Shown here one piece after another: positions 30,325 through 38,670 of a DNA stretch of 64,000 nt. A program made the position numbers and the translations under genes. Location of the stretch: contig NZ_QCYH01000001.1 of assembly GCF_003072125.1 (NCBI RefSeq), positions 62,001 through 126,000 on the forward strand, in the 5' to 3' direction. Numbering within the stretch: the first letter of the stretch is position 1; each line of letters begins with the position of its first letter. The DNA comes from Pelagivirga sediminicola (GTDB taxonomy: Bacteria; Pseudomonadota; Alphaproteobacteria; Rhodobacterales; Rhodobacteraceae). The notes beneath the pieces were generated by a model. It saw only the letters and a list, made by a program, of their open reading frames with translations, did no database searches and had not been told where the DNA came from.

Positions 30325-30800
30325 TGGGCGCCGCCTATTTCTATCACCTGACGCGCGCGCCGCTTGAGACGACGCTTGCGATGCTGCTGGAAAAGGCGCG
30401 CGGCGCGGGCTGGCGCGTGGCCGTGCGGGGCCGCGAGGCGCCGCATCTGGACCATCTGGACGAGGCGCTGTGGCTGGCGGGGGGCGAGGATGCGTTTCTG
30501 CCGCATGGCCGCGCGGGCCAGCCGCACGAGGCCGATCAGCCTGTGCTGCTGACCACGCTGGCGGACATGCCCAACGGCGCCAGTTGCCTGATGGCGGTGG
30601 ATGGCGCCGATGTGGACCCGGCCGAGGTCAGGCGTCTCGACCGGGTCTGTGTGCTGTTCGACGGCAATGACGAGGCCGCGGTCGCGCATGCGCGCGTCCA
30701 GTGGAAGACGCTGACCGAGGCGGGCTGCGCCGCGCAATACTGGTCCGAGGCGTCCGGGCGCTGGGAGAAGAGGGCCGAGAAGGAAGCCACCTCTCCCTGA
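30324..30800 (+). CDS. holC: DNA polymerase III chi subunit
   Basis: Links the clamp loader (through psi) to single-stranded DNA-binding protein at the replication fork. The 158-residue protein shows the HolC pattern: FYHLTRAPLETTLAMLLEKAR at the start, an LWLAGGEDAFLPHG strand, and VCVLFDGNDEAAVAHAR near residue 115. Its start codon overlaps the pepA stop. The pepA-holC order is conserved. Confidence 0.92.
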   Translation: MGAAYFYHLTRAPLETTLAMLLEKARGAGWRVAVRGREAPHLDHLDEALWLAGGEDAFLPHGRAGQPHEADQPVLLTTLADMPNGASCLMAVDGADVDPAEVRRLDRVCVLFDGNDEAAVAHARVQWKTLTEAGCAAQYWSEASGRWEKRAEKEATSP

Positions 30801-30819
30801 TGCGGCGGCGCTTGGCGGA

Positions 30820-31407
30820 TCAGTCGCGGCGCAGCGGGATCTTGTCCTTGTTCATCTTATAATCCCACGGAAGCCCGCTGTTCTTCCAGCCGTTCTTCAG
30901 CCTCCAGGGCCCCCGCGGATCGTCCTTGAGCGTGCTGCCCTCGAACCCGTCGACCACCACATAGACCTGGGTCAGCCCCAGCGGCGCCAGCGCCTTGGCC
31001 GAGGGCGCGCCGCGCTCTCCGCCCGAACGGCACATGACGATCACCGGCGTATCCTTGTCCATCCCGCGCGCCTCCATCGCGGCGGCGACACCGGCGGCGA
31101 AATCGGGGTTCTCGTTCATGGCCAGAACCGGCTTTTCCGGGTGCCAGGCGGCGGGATCGACCAGCATGTATGGCACGTTCACGTCGACCACATCGGTCGA
31201 GCCGGTGAACATGATCTCGACCGGCTCGCGCACATCGACGAAAAGCACCTTGTCGCCCTCGGCCTGCTTCATGTCAAAGGCTTCGCGCGCGGTCAGGTAG
31301 AGGCCCCATTCGGTCTGGTGCTCGGGGTTTTCGGGCGCATCGGCGGCGATGCCGGACCCGGTGAGGGCCGCCGCGACGATCGCGGCGGTGAATGTTCTGC
31401 GCATCAT
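30820..31407 (-). CDS. Exported rhodanese-domain protein
   Basis: A 195-residue protein with a signal peptide (cleavage near GIAADA, about residue 22) and one rhodanese domain. The active-site loop is MCRSGGERGA (about residues 132-141), with a cysteine at the catalytic position. Such proteins may act as sulfurtransferases or redox proteins in the periplasm; related proteins are annotated as rhodanese or PQQ-dependent-catabolism-associated. AAGGAGAT lies five bases before the ATG at 31407. A DsrE-like exported protein lies just upstream on the same strand, and the two may work together. Confidence 0.82.
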   Translation of the reverse strand: MMRRTFTAAIVAAALTGSGIAADAPENPEHQTEWGLYLTAREAFDMKQAEGDKVLFVDVREPVEIMFTGSTDVVDVNVPYMLVDPAAWHPEKPVLAMNENPDFAAGVAAAMEARGMDKDTPVIVMCRSGGERGAPSAKALAPLGLTQVYVVVDGFEGSTLKDDPRGPWRLKNGWKNSGLPWDYKMNKDKIPLRRD

Positions 31408-31432
31408 TGAATATCTCCTTGTCCGGCGCCGA

Positions 31433-31888
31433 TCAGAACGACAGCACGCGCGTCATCGGGGCCATCAGGCGCGCGGCCATGGCATCGGGGGCGGCGGCGG
31501 TGATGCCGTCCAGCAGCACGCTGGCATCCGCGCCCTTGCCGGGCAGGTAGATTGCGCAGACCTCGACCGTGCCGCCCGCTTGCATGATCTGCTGCATGAG
31601 GCCCTGGGGGCTCATCCCCATCGGCGGCTGCGCGGCGGTTGCGGCCTCGGGCGCGTCCTTCAGCGCCAGATCGCCGCCGGGGCCGCAGAGCAGCATATGC
31701 GCGGACGCGCCGGCCTTGATGGACTGCATGGTCAGCACCATGCCCATCAGCTGGGACTGGGCATTTTCGCTGGTGATCACGGTAACCAGCTTGTCCGGTC
31801 CCTGCTGCATGTTGGCTTTTTGCTGGGCGGCGGCGGGCAGGGCGATTGCGGCAGCGGCACAGACGGCGAGGACGGGCAGAATACGCAT
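31433..31888 (-). CDS. Exported DsrE-like protein
   Basis: A 151-residue protein with a signal peptide (cleavage after PAAAQ, about residue 23) and a DsrE/DsrF-like alpha-beta fold. The core has KLVTVITSENAQSQ, a small loop LLCGPGGDLALKD and the GGTVEVCAIYLPGKG strand. The DsrE family takes part in sulfur transfer; two cysteines (in LLCG and EVCA) could be active. GAGTTATCCC precedes the ATG at 31888, and the longer frame to 31933 is not needed. It lies 25 bases from the rhodanese gene on the same strand, so a shared transcript is likely. Confidence 0.75.
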   Translation of the reverse strand: MRILPVLAVCAAAAIALPAAAQQKANMQQGPDKLVTVITSENAQSQLMGMVLTMQSIKAGASAHMLLCGPGGDLALKDAPEAATAAQPPMGMSPQGLMQQIMQAGGTVEVCAIYLPGKGADASVLLDGITAAAPDAMAARLMAPMTRVLSF

Positions 31889-31993
31889 GGGATAACTCCT
31901 TGATGGAACGTCGCCGCCATCTTGCGCCGGCACAGCGGCATCCGAAGGTGACTAAGTCACCATGCAGGCGCCTTTGCGACAGGATGCCGCGCG

Positions 31994-32578
31994 TCAGCGC
32001 TCCAGCACCAGCTTTCCATCCGCGATCTGCATGGTCGAGAAGCGCTGAAGATACCGCATGCCCAAAAGGGAATCGTCCAGCTCGCCCTCGTTCACGACGG
32101 CGCGCAGGCCGCTGTCGCGCAGCCCATCGACGTCGAAACTGTCCAGACGCACCGGCGCGGTGCGCACGACGCCATTGGCGGTGTTGGCAAAACCGGTGAA
32201 GTTCAGCCCGTCCGGGTGCAGACCGACGGCGATGGCGTCGGCGCGGCTGAGCACGATGTCGCTGGCGCCGGTATCGACGACAAAGCGCACGGGGGCGCCG
32301 TTGACGCTGGCCTGAAGGTAGTAATGGCCGTCTGCGGCGCGCGGCAGCTCGATCCGCCCGTCGCTGCTGCTGACCGATTGCATCGGCGCGACTGTGCGGC
32401 GGATGTCATCCCACAGGCCGACGGCGGCGATGACGCCGATGAATATCAGGCCCCAGACCGCCGCCTGTTGCAGCGTCCTGCCCATCGAATTGCGGTTGGC
32501 GGCGAAAAACCACATCATCACCGCGCAGCCCAGCACGACGAGATAGATCAGGTTCGCGGTATCGAAATCTGCCATCAT
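31994..32578 (-). CDS. Membrane-anchored retropepsin-like aspartic protease (TIGR02281 type)
   Basis: A 194-residue protein with two N-terminal hydrophobic segments (about residues 9-25 and 40-57) followed by a single retropepsin-like domain. The catalytic motif VDTGASDIVLS is at about residue 100, and the second psi-loop DSLLGMRYLQRF lies near residue 168. These single-domain proteases must dimerise to form an active site. Their substrate in alphaproteobacteria is unknown. It stands alone between the DsrE-like gene and marC. Confidence 0.85.
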   Translation of the reverse strand: MMADFDTANLIYLVVLGCAVMMWFFAANRNSMGRTLQQAAVWGLIFIGVIAAVGLWDDIRRTVAPMQSVSSSDGRIELPRAADGHYYLQASVNGAPVRFVVDTGASDIVLSRADAIAVGLHPDGLNFTGFANTANGVVRTAPVRLDSFDVDGLRDSGLRAVVNEGELDDSLLGMRYLQRFSTMQIADGKLVLER

Positions 32579-32639
32579 CTGTTCCCTTCACCGCCGCATA
32601 GATAAGGGCGCGCAAGGCGCCGCGCCAGATGGGGCCGCG

Positions 32640-33260
32640 TTATGAGGCGGCCAGGCCAAAGCCACGCAAGCCGTCCAGCACGAACTGCACCGCAAGCGCG
32701 GCCAGCAGCATGCCCAGGACGCGCGTGACCACGCTGATCCCGGTCTTGCCAAGGGCGCGCTCCAGCGCGCCGGCGCTGAGGAAGGACACGAACACCAGGA
32801 GCATCACGAACAGCATCGTGCCCAGCACCCATACCAGCCCGATCAGCCCCTGATGCTCGCCCGTCAGAAGGATCACGGTCGCGATCGCGCCCGGCCCGGC
32901 GATCAGCGGGATGCCCAAGGGAAAGATCGACGGATCCTCGTGATCGTCATGCTCGACCTGATCCTCGCGCCGTTTGGTGCGCCGCTCGAAAAGCATGTCG
33001 AGCGCGGTGAGGAATAGCAATATCCCCCCGGCGATGCGGAATGCGGGCATGGAGATGCCGATAAATCCCAGCACGGCCTCGCCGAAAGCGCCGAACACGA
33101 TCAGCAGCGCGGTGCCCATCAGGCAGGACCGGATCGCGACCGAGCGGCGCATCGCCGGGCTCATCCCGCGCGTCAGAGCCAGGAAAAGCGGCGCCAGCGC
33201 GAACGGGTCGAGCACGATGAAAAGCGTGACGAAGGTGGTGATGAGGGCGGCGCTGTCCAT
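32640..33260 (-). CDS. MarC-family integral membrane protein
   Basis: A 206-residue protein with six predicted membrane helices, of the MarC/YchE/YhgN family. The family signature FIVLDPFALAPLFLALT is near the start and GIPLIAGPGAIAT near residue 115. A charged histidine- and aspartate-rich loop (RRTKRREDQVEHDDHED) separates the two halves. Despite the original name, no link to antibiotic resistance is established for this family. The physiological function is not known. Confidence 0.85.
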   Translation of the reverse strand: MDSAALITTFVTLFIVLDPFALAPLFLALTRGMSPAMRRSVAIRSCLMGTALLIVFGAFGEAVLGFIGISMPAFRIAGGILLFLTALDMLFERRTKRREDQVEHDDHEDPSIFPLGIPLIAGPGAIATVILLTGEHQGLIGLVWVLGTMLFVMLLVFVSFLSAGALERALGKTGISVVTRVLGMLLAALAVQFVLDGLRGFGLAAS

Positions 33261-33291
33261 TCCTATCCTTGCCGCGCGGGCGCGGGCGCTG

Positions 33292-35151
33292 TCAACCGGC
33301 GTGCGCCGGATCCTCGGCGCGCTCCAGCTTTTCCAGCGCGCGCATCCACAGCGTTTCGGCGCGGGCCTGCGCGTCCATCACCTCGGAGTACTTCTTTTGC
33401 CAGACGGTCGCCTCGTCCTTCTTGTCCTCGTCATACATCTTGGGGTCGGCCAGTTTCCTGGCCAGCTTCTCCGCCATTTCGTTCAGCTTTTCAACGCGTT
33501 CCTCGCATTTCTTCACGTCCTGCCTGAGCGCGTTCATGGCATCGCGCGAGGGGCGCTTGACCTTTTGCTCCTTGATCTTCGGCGCTGGTTTGTCCCCGGC
33601 CAGCAGCATGGCGCGATAGCTTTCCAGATCGCCCTCATAGGGGGCCACCGCGCCATTCTTGACCAGCCACAACCGGTCCGCAACAAGGCTGAGCAGGTGC
33701 ATGTCGTGGCTGACAAGGATCACGGCGCCGGTATAGGCGGTCAACGCCTCGACCAGCGCCTCGCGGGATTCGATGTCCAGATGGTTGGTCGGCTCGTCAA
33801 GGATCAGCAGATGGGGCGCGTCGATCGTGGCCAGCATGAGCGACAGCCGCGCCTTCTGCCCGCCCGAGAGCTTGCCCACCAACGTTTCGGCCTGCATGGC
33901 CCCGATGCCGAAACCGCCCAGACGCGCGCGCAGGCGCGACGGTGTCTCGCCGGGGCGCAGGCGGCGGATATGGTCGATGGGCGTCTCGTCGACATGCAAC
34001 TCCTCCACCTGATGCTGCGCGAAAAACCCGACGCGCAGCTTGGACGAGGTCGTCATCTTGCCGCCCATCAGATCAAGTTTTCCTGCCAAGAGCTTGGAAA
34101 GGGTCGATTTTCCCTCGCCGTTCTTGCCCAGAAGCGCGATGCGGTCATCCTGATCGATCCGCAGGTTCAGCCGCTGCAGAACCGCCTTGCCATCGTAGCC
34201 GACCGAGCCGCCCTCGATATTGATGATGGGGGGAGACAATTCCTCGGGCGAGGGAAAGGTGAAGCGCTTGAGCGCGGCCTCCTGCGGGGTCGTGATCGGC
34301 TTCATCTTGGCGATCATTTTCAGCCGCGATTGCGCCTGCACGGCCTTGGATGCCTTGGCGCGGAAGCGGTCGACGAAGCTTTGCAGATGGGCGCGGCGGG
34401 CGTCCTGTTTCTTCGCTTCGCTCTCCAGCGCCGCCAGCCGCGCGGCGCGGGTTTCGGCGAAGGTGTCGTAGGCGCCATTATAAAGCGTCAGTTTCTTGTC
34501 TTCCAGATGCAGGATCGATCCGACGGCGCGGTTCAGCAGCCCGCGATCATGGCTGACGATCAGCACGGTGTGCGGGTAGCGGGCCAGATAGGTCTCCAGC
34601 CAGAGCGCGCCTTCAAGGTCCAGATAGTTGGTCGGCTCGTCCAGCAGCAGCAAATCGGGCTGCGCGAACAGCACAGCCGCCAGCGCCACGCGCATCCGCC
34701 AGCCGCCGGAGAAGGCCGAGCAGGGCTGGCGCTGCGCGTCGTCGTCGAATCCCAGCCCCTTGAGGATCGAGGCCGCGCGCGCCTCGGCGCCCCAGGCATC
34801 AATATCGCTCAGCCGCGTCTGCACCTCGGCGATGCGCGCAGGCTCGGTCGCCGTCTCGGCCTCGGCCAGAAGGTCGGCGCGCTCGGTATCGGCGGCCAGC
34901 ACCGTGTCGATCAGCGACACCTCGTTGCCGGGTACCTCCTGGGACACGCCGCCGATGCGGGCGCGCTGGGGCAGGGTGATGCTGCCGCCCTCCAGCGCCA
35001 GCTCGCCCCGGATCAGGCGGAAGAGCGTGGTCTTGCCCGTGCCGTTGCGGCCCACGATGCCCACCTTGTGCCCGTCAGGGATGGAGGCCGAAGCGTTTTC
35101 GATCAGCGGGCGGCCCGCGACGGAATAGGATATGTCATCAATGCGCAGCAT
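33292..35151 (-). CDS. ABC-F family ATP-binding protein
   Basis: A 619-residue soluble protein with two ABC ATPase domains and no membrane segment. Walker A motifs are GRNGTGKTT (about residue 34) and GKNGEGKST (about residue 340). Two signature motifs (SGG) and an inter-domain linker rich in basic residues follow. The C-terminus has a coiled-coil extension (about residues 535-610) typical of Uup/EttA relatives. ABC-F proteins act on ribosomes, rescuing stalled translation or gating tRNA. There is no evidence of an antibiotic-resistance type. Confidence 0.88.
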   Translation of the reverse strand: MLRIDDISYSVAGRPLIENASASIPDGHKVGIVGRNGTGKTTLFRLIRGELALEGGSITLPQRARIGGVSQEVPGNEVSLIDTVLAADTERADLLAEAETATEPARIAEVQTRLSDIDAWGAEARAASILKGLGFDDDAQRQPCSAFSGGWRMRVALAAVLFAQPDLLLLDEPTNYLDLEGALWLETYLARYPHTVLIVSHDRGLLNRAVGSILHLEDKKLTLYNGAYDTFAETRAARLAALESEAKKQDARRAHLQSFVDRFRAKASKAVQAQSRLKMIAKMKPITTPQEAALKRFTFPSPEELSPPIINIEGGSVGYDGKAVLQRLNLRIDQDDRIALLGKNGEGKSTLSKLLAGKLDLMGGKMTTSSKLRVGFFAQHQVEELHVDETPIDHIRRLRPGETPSRLRARLGGFGIGAMQAETLVGKLSGGQKARLSLMLATIDAPHLLILDEPTNHLDIESREALVEALTAYTGAVILVSHDMHLLSLVADRLWLVKNGAVAPYEGDLESYRAMLLAGDKPAPKIKEQKVKRPSRDAMNALRQDVKKCEERVEKLNEMAEKLARKLADPKMYDEDKKDEATVWQKKYSEVMDAQARAETLWMRALEKLERAEDPAHAG

Positions 35152-35189
35152 GGCGGAGCGATGCCCCGGCGCTCCGCGCTTGTCAACGT

Positions 35190-35302
35190 CCTAAAGCGTT
35201 TCGTCTTTGGGCCCCAGCCATCAGCGAGAGCCGAAACGCGCGCCACGCTTACATGTCGCGGGCGTTTTGTGACAATCCATGGTTTTTCGCGAAACGCCTT
35301 AG
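35190..35302. repeat. Imperfect inverted repeat CTAAAGCGTTTCG / CGAAACGCCTTAG
   Basis: CTAAAGCGTTTCG (35191-35203) and CGAAACGCCTTAG (35290-35302) are reverse complements with one mismatch, separated by 86 bases. The stop codon of the exported small protein lies inside the right arm. The 14-mer CCTAAAGCGTTTCG recurs at 46451-46464, so this looks like a dispersed intergenic repeat rather than chance. Confidence 0.55.
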
Positions 35303-35577
35303 TCAAGCAGCGCGTGCAGTCCGTCGGCGGGAAAGGACTGGAACCCCGTCATCGGCTGATCGCCATCCTCGCGGAAGGAAAAGACGTGGATTTCGTCGTG
35401 CCTGAGGGTCGCGCGGCAGAAGGTGCCATCCTCGGCCATCGAGGCCGGGCAGGCCTCCAGATCCAGATGCGGAACGGCGAGCTCGAACTGCGCATAGGTC
35501 AGCTGCGCCGTCCCGGCGGCAAAGAGCGGCGCGGCGCAGAGCGCGAGGGCGGCGGCGAGGGCGGGCTTGAAGATCAT
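35299..35577 (-). CDS. Small exported hypothetical protein
   Basis: A 92-residue protein with a signal peptide (cleavage near LFAAGTA, about residue 20) and a mature part of about 70 residues with two cysteines (in EACPAS and TFCRAT) that could form a disulfide. I do not recognise the family. AAGGA lies seven bases before the ATG at 35577. It faces away from ndk. Its stop codon falls in a dispersed repeat arm. Confidence 0.7.
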   Translation of the reverse strand: MIFKPALAAALALCAAPLFAAGTAQLTYAQFELAVPHLDLEACPASMAEDGTFCRATLRHDEIHVFSFREDGDQPMTGFQSFPADGLHALLD

Positions 35578-35749
35578 GGCATGGTCCTTGGGGTGAGTGG
35601 CAGGGTTGCACCGCTAATCTGACAAAAATCATCGGGAATGGAAGCGGGCAAATCACGCCATGATGTCGCACCCCGAATTGCCCTTTATCCCTGAGGCTCT
35701 GCGTGATACCGCAGCCGCCATATCAACATTCACTTACCAAGAGGCTGAC

Positions 35750-36172
35750 ATGGCAACCGAACGCACCCTGAGCATCATCAAACCCGACGCGACCAAGCGT
35801 AACCTGACCGGCAAGATCAACGCCAAGTTCGAGGATGCGGGCCTGCGCATCGTCGCGCAAAAGCGCATCCACCTGACACCTGCCCAGGCGGGCGAGTTCT
35901 ACAAGGTCCACGCCGAGCGTCCGTTCTATGGCGAATTGTGCGACTTCATGGCGTCCGGCCCGGTCGTCGTGCAGGTGCTGGAAGGTGAGGGCGCGATCGC
36001 CAAGAACCGCGAAGTGATGGGCGCGACCAACCCCGCAGACGCGGCCCCCGGCACCGTCCGCGCGGAATTCGCCGAGAGCGTCGGCGAAAACTCGGTCCAC
36101 GGCTCGGACGCACCGGAAACGGCGAAAGAGGAAATCGCCTATTTCTTCGCCGGTCTGGAACTGGTCGGCTGA
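35750..36172 (+). CDS. ndk: Nucleoside diphosphate kinase
   Basis: Transfers gamma-phosphate between nucleoside tri- and diphosphates through a phosphohistidine. The 140-residue protein has the signature NSVHGSDA with the catalytic His near residue 117. The start follows GAGG at 35741-35744; the earlier frame to 35660 has no support. Downstream lies a GC-rich hairpin and then a classic terminator at 36221-36251. Confidence 0.97.
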   Translation: MATERTLSIIKPDATKRNLTGKINAKFEDAGLRIVAQKRIHLTPAQAGEFYKVHAERPFYGELCDFMASGPVVVQVLEGEGAIAKNREVMGATNPADAAPGTVRAEFAESVGENSVHGSDAPETAKEEIAYFFAGLELVG

Positions 36173-36220
36173 AACGCGGCGCGCGGCCTGTCGGGCCGCG
36201 CCATGCACTCTATACGGCGA

Positions 36221-36251
36221 GGGCCGCGTCCGGTTGGATGCGGCCCTTTTT
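36221..36251 (+). terminator. Rho-independent terminator after ndk
   Basis: The stem GGGCCGC/GCGGCCC has a 12-base loop and is followed directly by TTTTT (36247-36251). It is preceded by a second GC-rich hairpin at about 36178-36202. Confidence 0.85.
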
Positions 36252-36260
36252 CTTGCGGCG

Positions 36261-36410
36261 TCAGATGCTGGCGAAATCCGTGAAGATCTGGCGCGGGATC
36301 GGCTGCGGCTTGGCCTTTGGCTTGCGCGGCAGGACGCGTTTGATCTGCGTCTGGAGGATTTGTGTGGGTTTGGCTAGTGGCGCCTTGGGCGCCGAAGTCG
36401 TCGTACGCAT
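36261..36410 (-). CDS. Small basic proline-rich protein, unrecognised
   Basis: A 49-residue reading frame starting MRTTTSAPKAPLAK and ending FTDFASI. AAGGAG lies seven bases before the ATG, one of the better ribosome sites in the window. The composition is strongly basic and proline/lysine/glutamine rich (KRVLPRKPKAKPQ). That fits an intrinsically disordered nucleic-acid- or ribosome-associated peptide, but no family is recognised. It lies downstream of mtkB on the same strand, beyond a hairpin, and ends next to the ndk terminator. Confidence 0.6.
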   Translation of the reverse strand: MRTTTSAPKAPLAKPTQILQTQIKRVLPRKPKAKPQPIPRQIFTDFASI

Positions 36411-36559
36411 CGGTGTGCTCCTTCAAAGGGATCACGCGCCGGTCAATTGTCCAGCTGGCAGCCGGTGATCCCTGAGCCTTGCAGGGAACCGGGGCGTGAA
36501 TAAGGTGCAATTGCGACATATTCAGGGCAAAGGCAAGGGACCTTTGGCCGCAGGGGCAA

Positions 36560-36579
36560 GGCAGGGCCGAAGCCCTGCC
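36560..36579 (-). terminator. Hairpin with UUCG loop after mtkB
   Basis: On the minus strand an 8-bp stem, GGCAGGGC/GCCCTGCC, encloses a TTCG tetraloop nine bases after the mtkB stop codon. The T-run is absent (TTGCCCC follows). It is an efficient folding hairpin and probably ends or stabilises the mcl-mtkA-mtkB transcript. Confidence 0.6.
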
Positions 36580-36588
36580 AAGCATTTG

Positions 36589-37470
36589 TCAGGCCAGCAT
36601 TTTTTCCACCGTCTCGCCAAAGGCCGAGGGCGTGGGGACAATGGTGACGCCGGCCTCTGACAGGATCTCGACCTTTTCCTGGGCGGACTCGCCGAAGGCC
36701 GACACGATGGCGCCCGCATGGCCCATGCGCCGCCCCTTGGGCGCCGACAGGCCCGCGACATAGGCCGCGACCGGTTTGCTCATGTGATCGCGGATGTATT
36801 CCGCGGCCTCCGCCTCCTGCGGGCCGCCGATTTCGCCGACCATGACGACCGCATCGGTGTCCGGGTCATTCTCGAACAGCTCCAGGATATCGCGGAAGCT
36901 CGATCCGTTGATGGGATCGCCCCCGATCCCGATCGAGCTGCTGACCCCGATGCCGAGCGTCTTCATCTGGCTGGCCGCCTCATAGCCCAGCGTGCCTGAG
37001 CGGCCGACGATGCCGACACGGCCCGGCAGGTAGATCGCCGGTGGCATCAGCCCGGCAAAGGCCTGACCGGGCGTGATGATCCCGGCGCAGTTCGGCCCGA
37101 TCAGACGCATGCGCTTTTCTTCCTTGTAGCGGCGCATGTAGCGTTTGACGCGGATCATGTCCTGCGTGGGGATGCCGTCGGCGATGCAGACGCAGGTCTT
37201 GATGCCCGCATCGGCCGCTTCCATGATACTGTCGGCGGCAAAGGGCGGCGGCACGAAGGCGATGACCAGATCGGCGCCGGTTTCGGCCACGGCGCCCTTG
37301 ACGGTGTTGAACACTGGCAGGCCGTTATGGGTGGTGCCGCCCTTGCCGGGCGTCACGCCGCCGACGACGTTTGTGCCGTAATCGCGCATCTCCTGCGCAT
37401 GAAAGCTGCCGATGCGCCCCGTAAGGCCGGTGACCAGCACCTTGGAGGTCTTGTCGATCAGGATGGCCAT
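36589..37470 (-). CDS. mtkB: Malate-CoA ligase (malate thiokinase) alpha subunit
   Basis: With MtkA it forms malyl-CoA from malate, CoA and ATP in the serine cycle. The 293-residue protein is a SucD homologue: Rossmann CoA-binding motif GLTGRIGSFHA near residue 15, IGPNCAGIITPG near 123 and the phosphohistidine loop GRRMGHAGAI near 250. It follows mtkA with stop/start contact at 37470. I name it malate rather than succinate thiokinase because malyl-CoA lyase, hydroxypyruvate reductase and serine-glyoxylate aminotransferase are next door. Sequence alone cannot fully separate the two activities. Confidence 0.88.
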   Translation of the reverse strand: MAILIDKTSKVLVTGLTGRIGSFHAQEMRDYGTNVVGGVTPGKGGTTHNGLPVFNTVKGAVAETGADLVIAFVPPPFAADSIMEAADAGIKTCVCIADGIPTQDMIRVKRYMRRYKEEKRMRLIGPNCAGIITPGQAFAGLMPPAIYLPGRVGIVGRSGTLGYEAASQMKTLGIGVSSSIGIGGDPINGSSFRDILELFENDPDTDAVVMVGEIGGPQEAEAAEYIRDHMSKPVAAYVAGLSAPKGRRMGHAGAIVSAFGESAQEKVEILSEAGVTIVPTPSAFGETVEKMLA

Positions 37471-38660
37471 CAGATTGCCTCCGCATTCTTGGTTGATGCT
37501 TTCTTCCAGGCGGCGACGACCTTGTCGGCCGCCTCTGCCAATGTCTCGGCTGTGGTGATGTTCAGCCCGCTTTCATTCAGCAGCTTGCGGCCCTCTTCGA
37601 CATTTGTGCCCGACAGGCGGACGACCAGGGGCATGGTCAGCTTCAGCTCCTGCACCGCGCGCACCACGCCTTCGGCGATCCAGTCGCAGCGGTTGATCCC
37701 GGCAAAGATGTTGACCAGAATCGCCTCGACATTGGGATCGTTGAGGACCGCCTTGAAGGACATCAGCACGCGCTCGGGGCTGGCCCCGCCGCCGACGTCG
37801 AGAAAGTTCGCCGGCTCGCCGCCCGACATCTTGATCATGTCCAGCGTCGCCATGGCGAGGCCCGCACCGTTGACGATGCAGCCGATCTCGCCCTCCAGCC
37901 CGATATAGCTGAGGCCGCGATCCTCGGCATAGGTTTCGCGCGAGTCCTCTTGGCTCTTGTCGCGCAGCTCCGAGATGTCGGGATGCCGGAACAGCGCGTT
38001 GTCGTCGAAGCTGAGCTTGGCGTCCAGCGCCACGATCTCGCCCGCGCCGGTGACGACCAGCGGGTTGATCTCCAGCATGGCCGCGTCCAGCTCGTCCATC
38101 GCCTTGTAGCAGCCGGTGATCTGCTTGACCGCCTGCGGGATCAGCGCGGCATCAAGGCCCAGCTGAAACGCGATTTCGCGCGCCTGGAACGCCTGCATGC
38201 CGACGGCGGGATCCACGACCGAGCGGATGATGCTGTCGGGCTCGTCGGCGGAAATATCCTCGATCTCCATCCCGCCCTGGGCGGAGGCGACGACGACGAC
38301 GCGCTCCTCCTTGCGGTCCATGACGAAGCCCAGATAGATTTCCTGCGCGATGTCTGTGGCTTCCTCGATGTAAAGGCGCCCGACCAGCTTGCCCTGCGGG
38401 CCGGTCTGGTGCGTGACCAGCTTGCGGCCCAGCATCCAGGCGGCGGCGTCCGCGATTTCGTCGTCGGTCGAGCAGATCCGCACGCCGCCGGCCTTGCCGC
38501 GGGCGCCGGAATGGATCTGCGCCTTGACGACGCATTTTTCGCCGGAGAGTTCCTGCGCGCGATAAACGGCCTGTTCGGGGCTGTAGGCGATGCCGCCGCG
38601 CGGCACGTTGACGCCGAATTTCTTCAGCAGTTCCTTGGCCTGATACTCATGGATATCCAT
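37470..38660 (-). CDS. mtkA: Malate-CoA ligase (malate thiokinase) beta subunit
   Basis: Nucleotide-binding partner of MtkB. The 396-residue protein has the ATP-grasp N-terminus ([22 protein letters not shown]) and the CoA-ligase C-terminal domain with [17 protein letters not shown] and [22 protein letters not shown] five bases before the ATG at 38660 decides the start. It is close to SucC in size. The context, mcl immediately upstream and mtkB overlapping downstream, argues for malate thiokinase. Confidence 0.88.
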   Translation of the reverse strand: MDIHEYQAKELLKKFGVNVPRGGIAYSPEQAVYRAQELSGEKCVVKAQIHSGARGKAGGVRICSTDDEIADAAAWMLGRKLVTHQTGPQGKLVGRLYIEEATDIAQEIYLGFVMDRKEERVVVVASAQGGMEIEDISADEPDSIIRSVVDPAVGMQAFQAREIAFQLGLDAALIPQAVKQITGCYKAMDELDAAMLEINPLVVTGAGEIVALDAKLSFDDNALFRHPDISELRDKSQEDSRETYAEDRGLSYIGLEGEIGCIVNGAGLAMATLDMIKMSGGEPANFLDVGGGASPERVLMSFKAVLNDPNVEAILVNIFAGINRCDWIAEGVVRAVQELKLTMPLVVRLSGTNVEEGRKLLNESGLNITTAETLAEAADKVVAAWKKASTKNAEAI

Positions 38661-38670
38661 CGGGTTTCCT

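Noticed and set aside
33292..35151. Antibiotic-resistance ABC-F determinant
   Set aside because: The protein has no feature of the resistance subgroups and sits in ordinary chromosomal context. Housekeeping Uup/EttA-type role is more likely.
32974..35622. 882-residue plus-strand open frame across marC and the ABC-F gene
   Set aside because: The minus strand has two confident family matches here. The plus-strand frame has no recognisable domain and no ribosome site.
36589..38660. Succinyl-CoA synthetase (sucCD) as an alternative name
   Set aside because: The proteins resemble SucD and SucC, but mcl is 10 bases away and hprA-sgaA lie next to it. Context favours malate thiokinase; no other TCA genes are adjacent.
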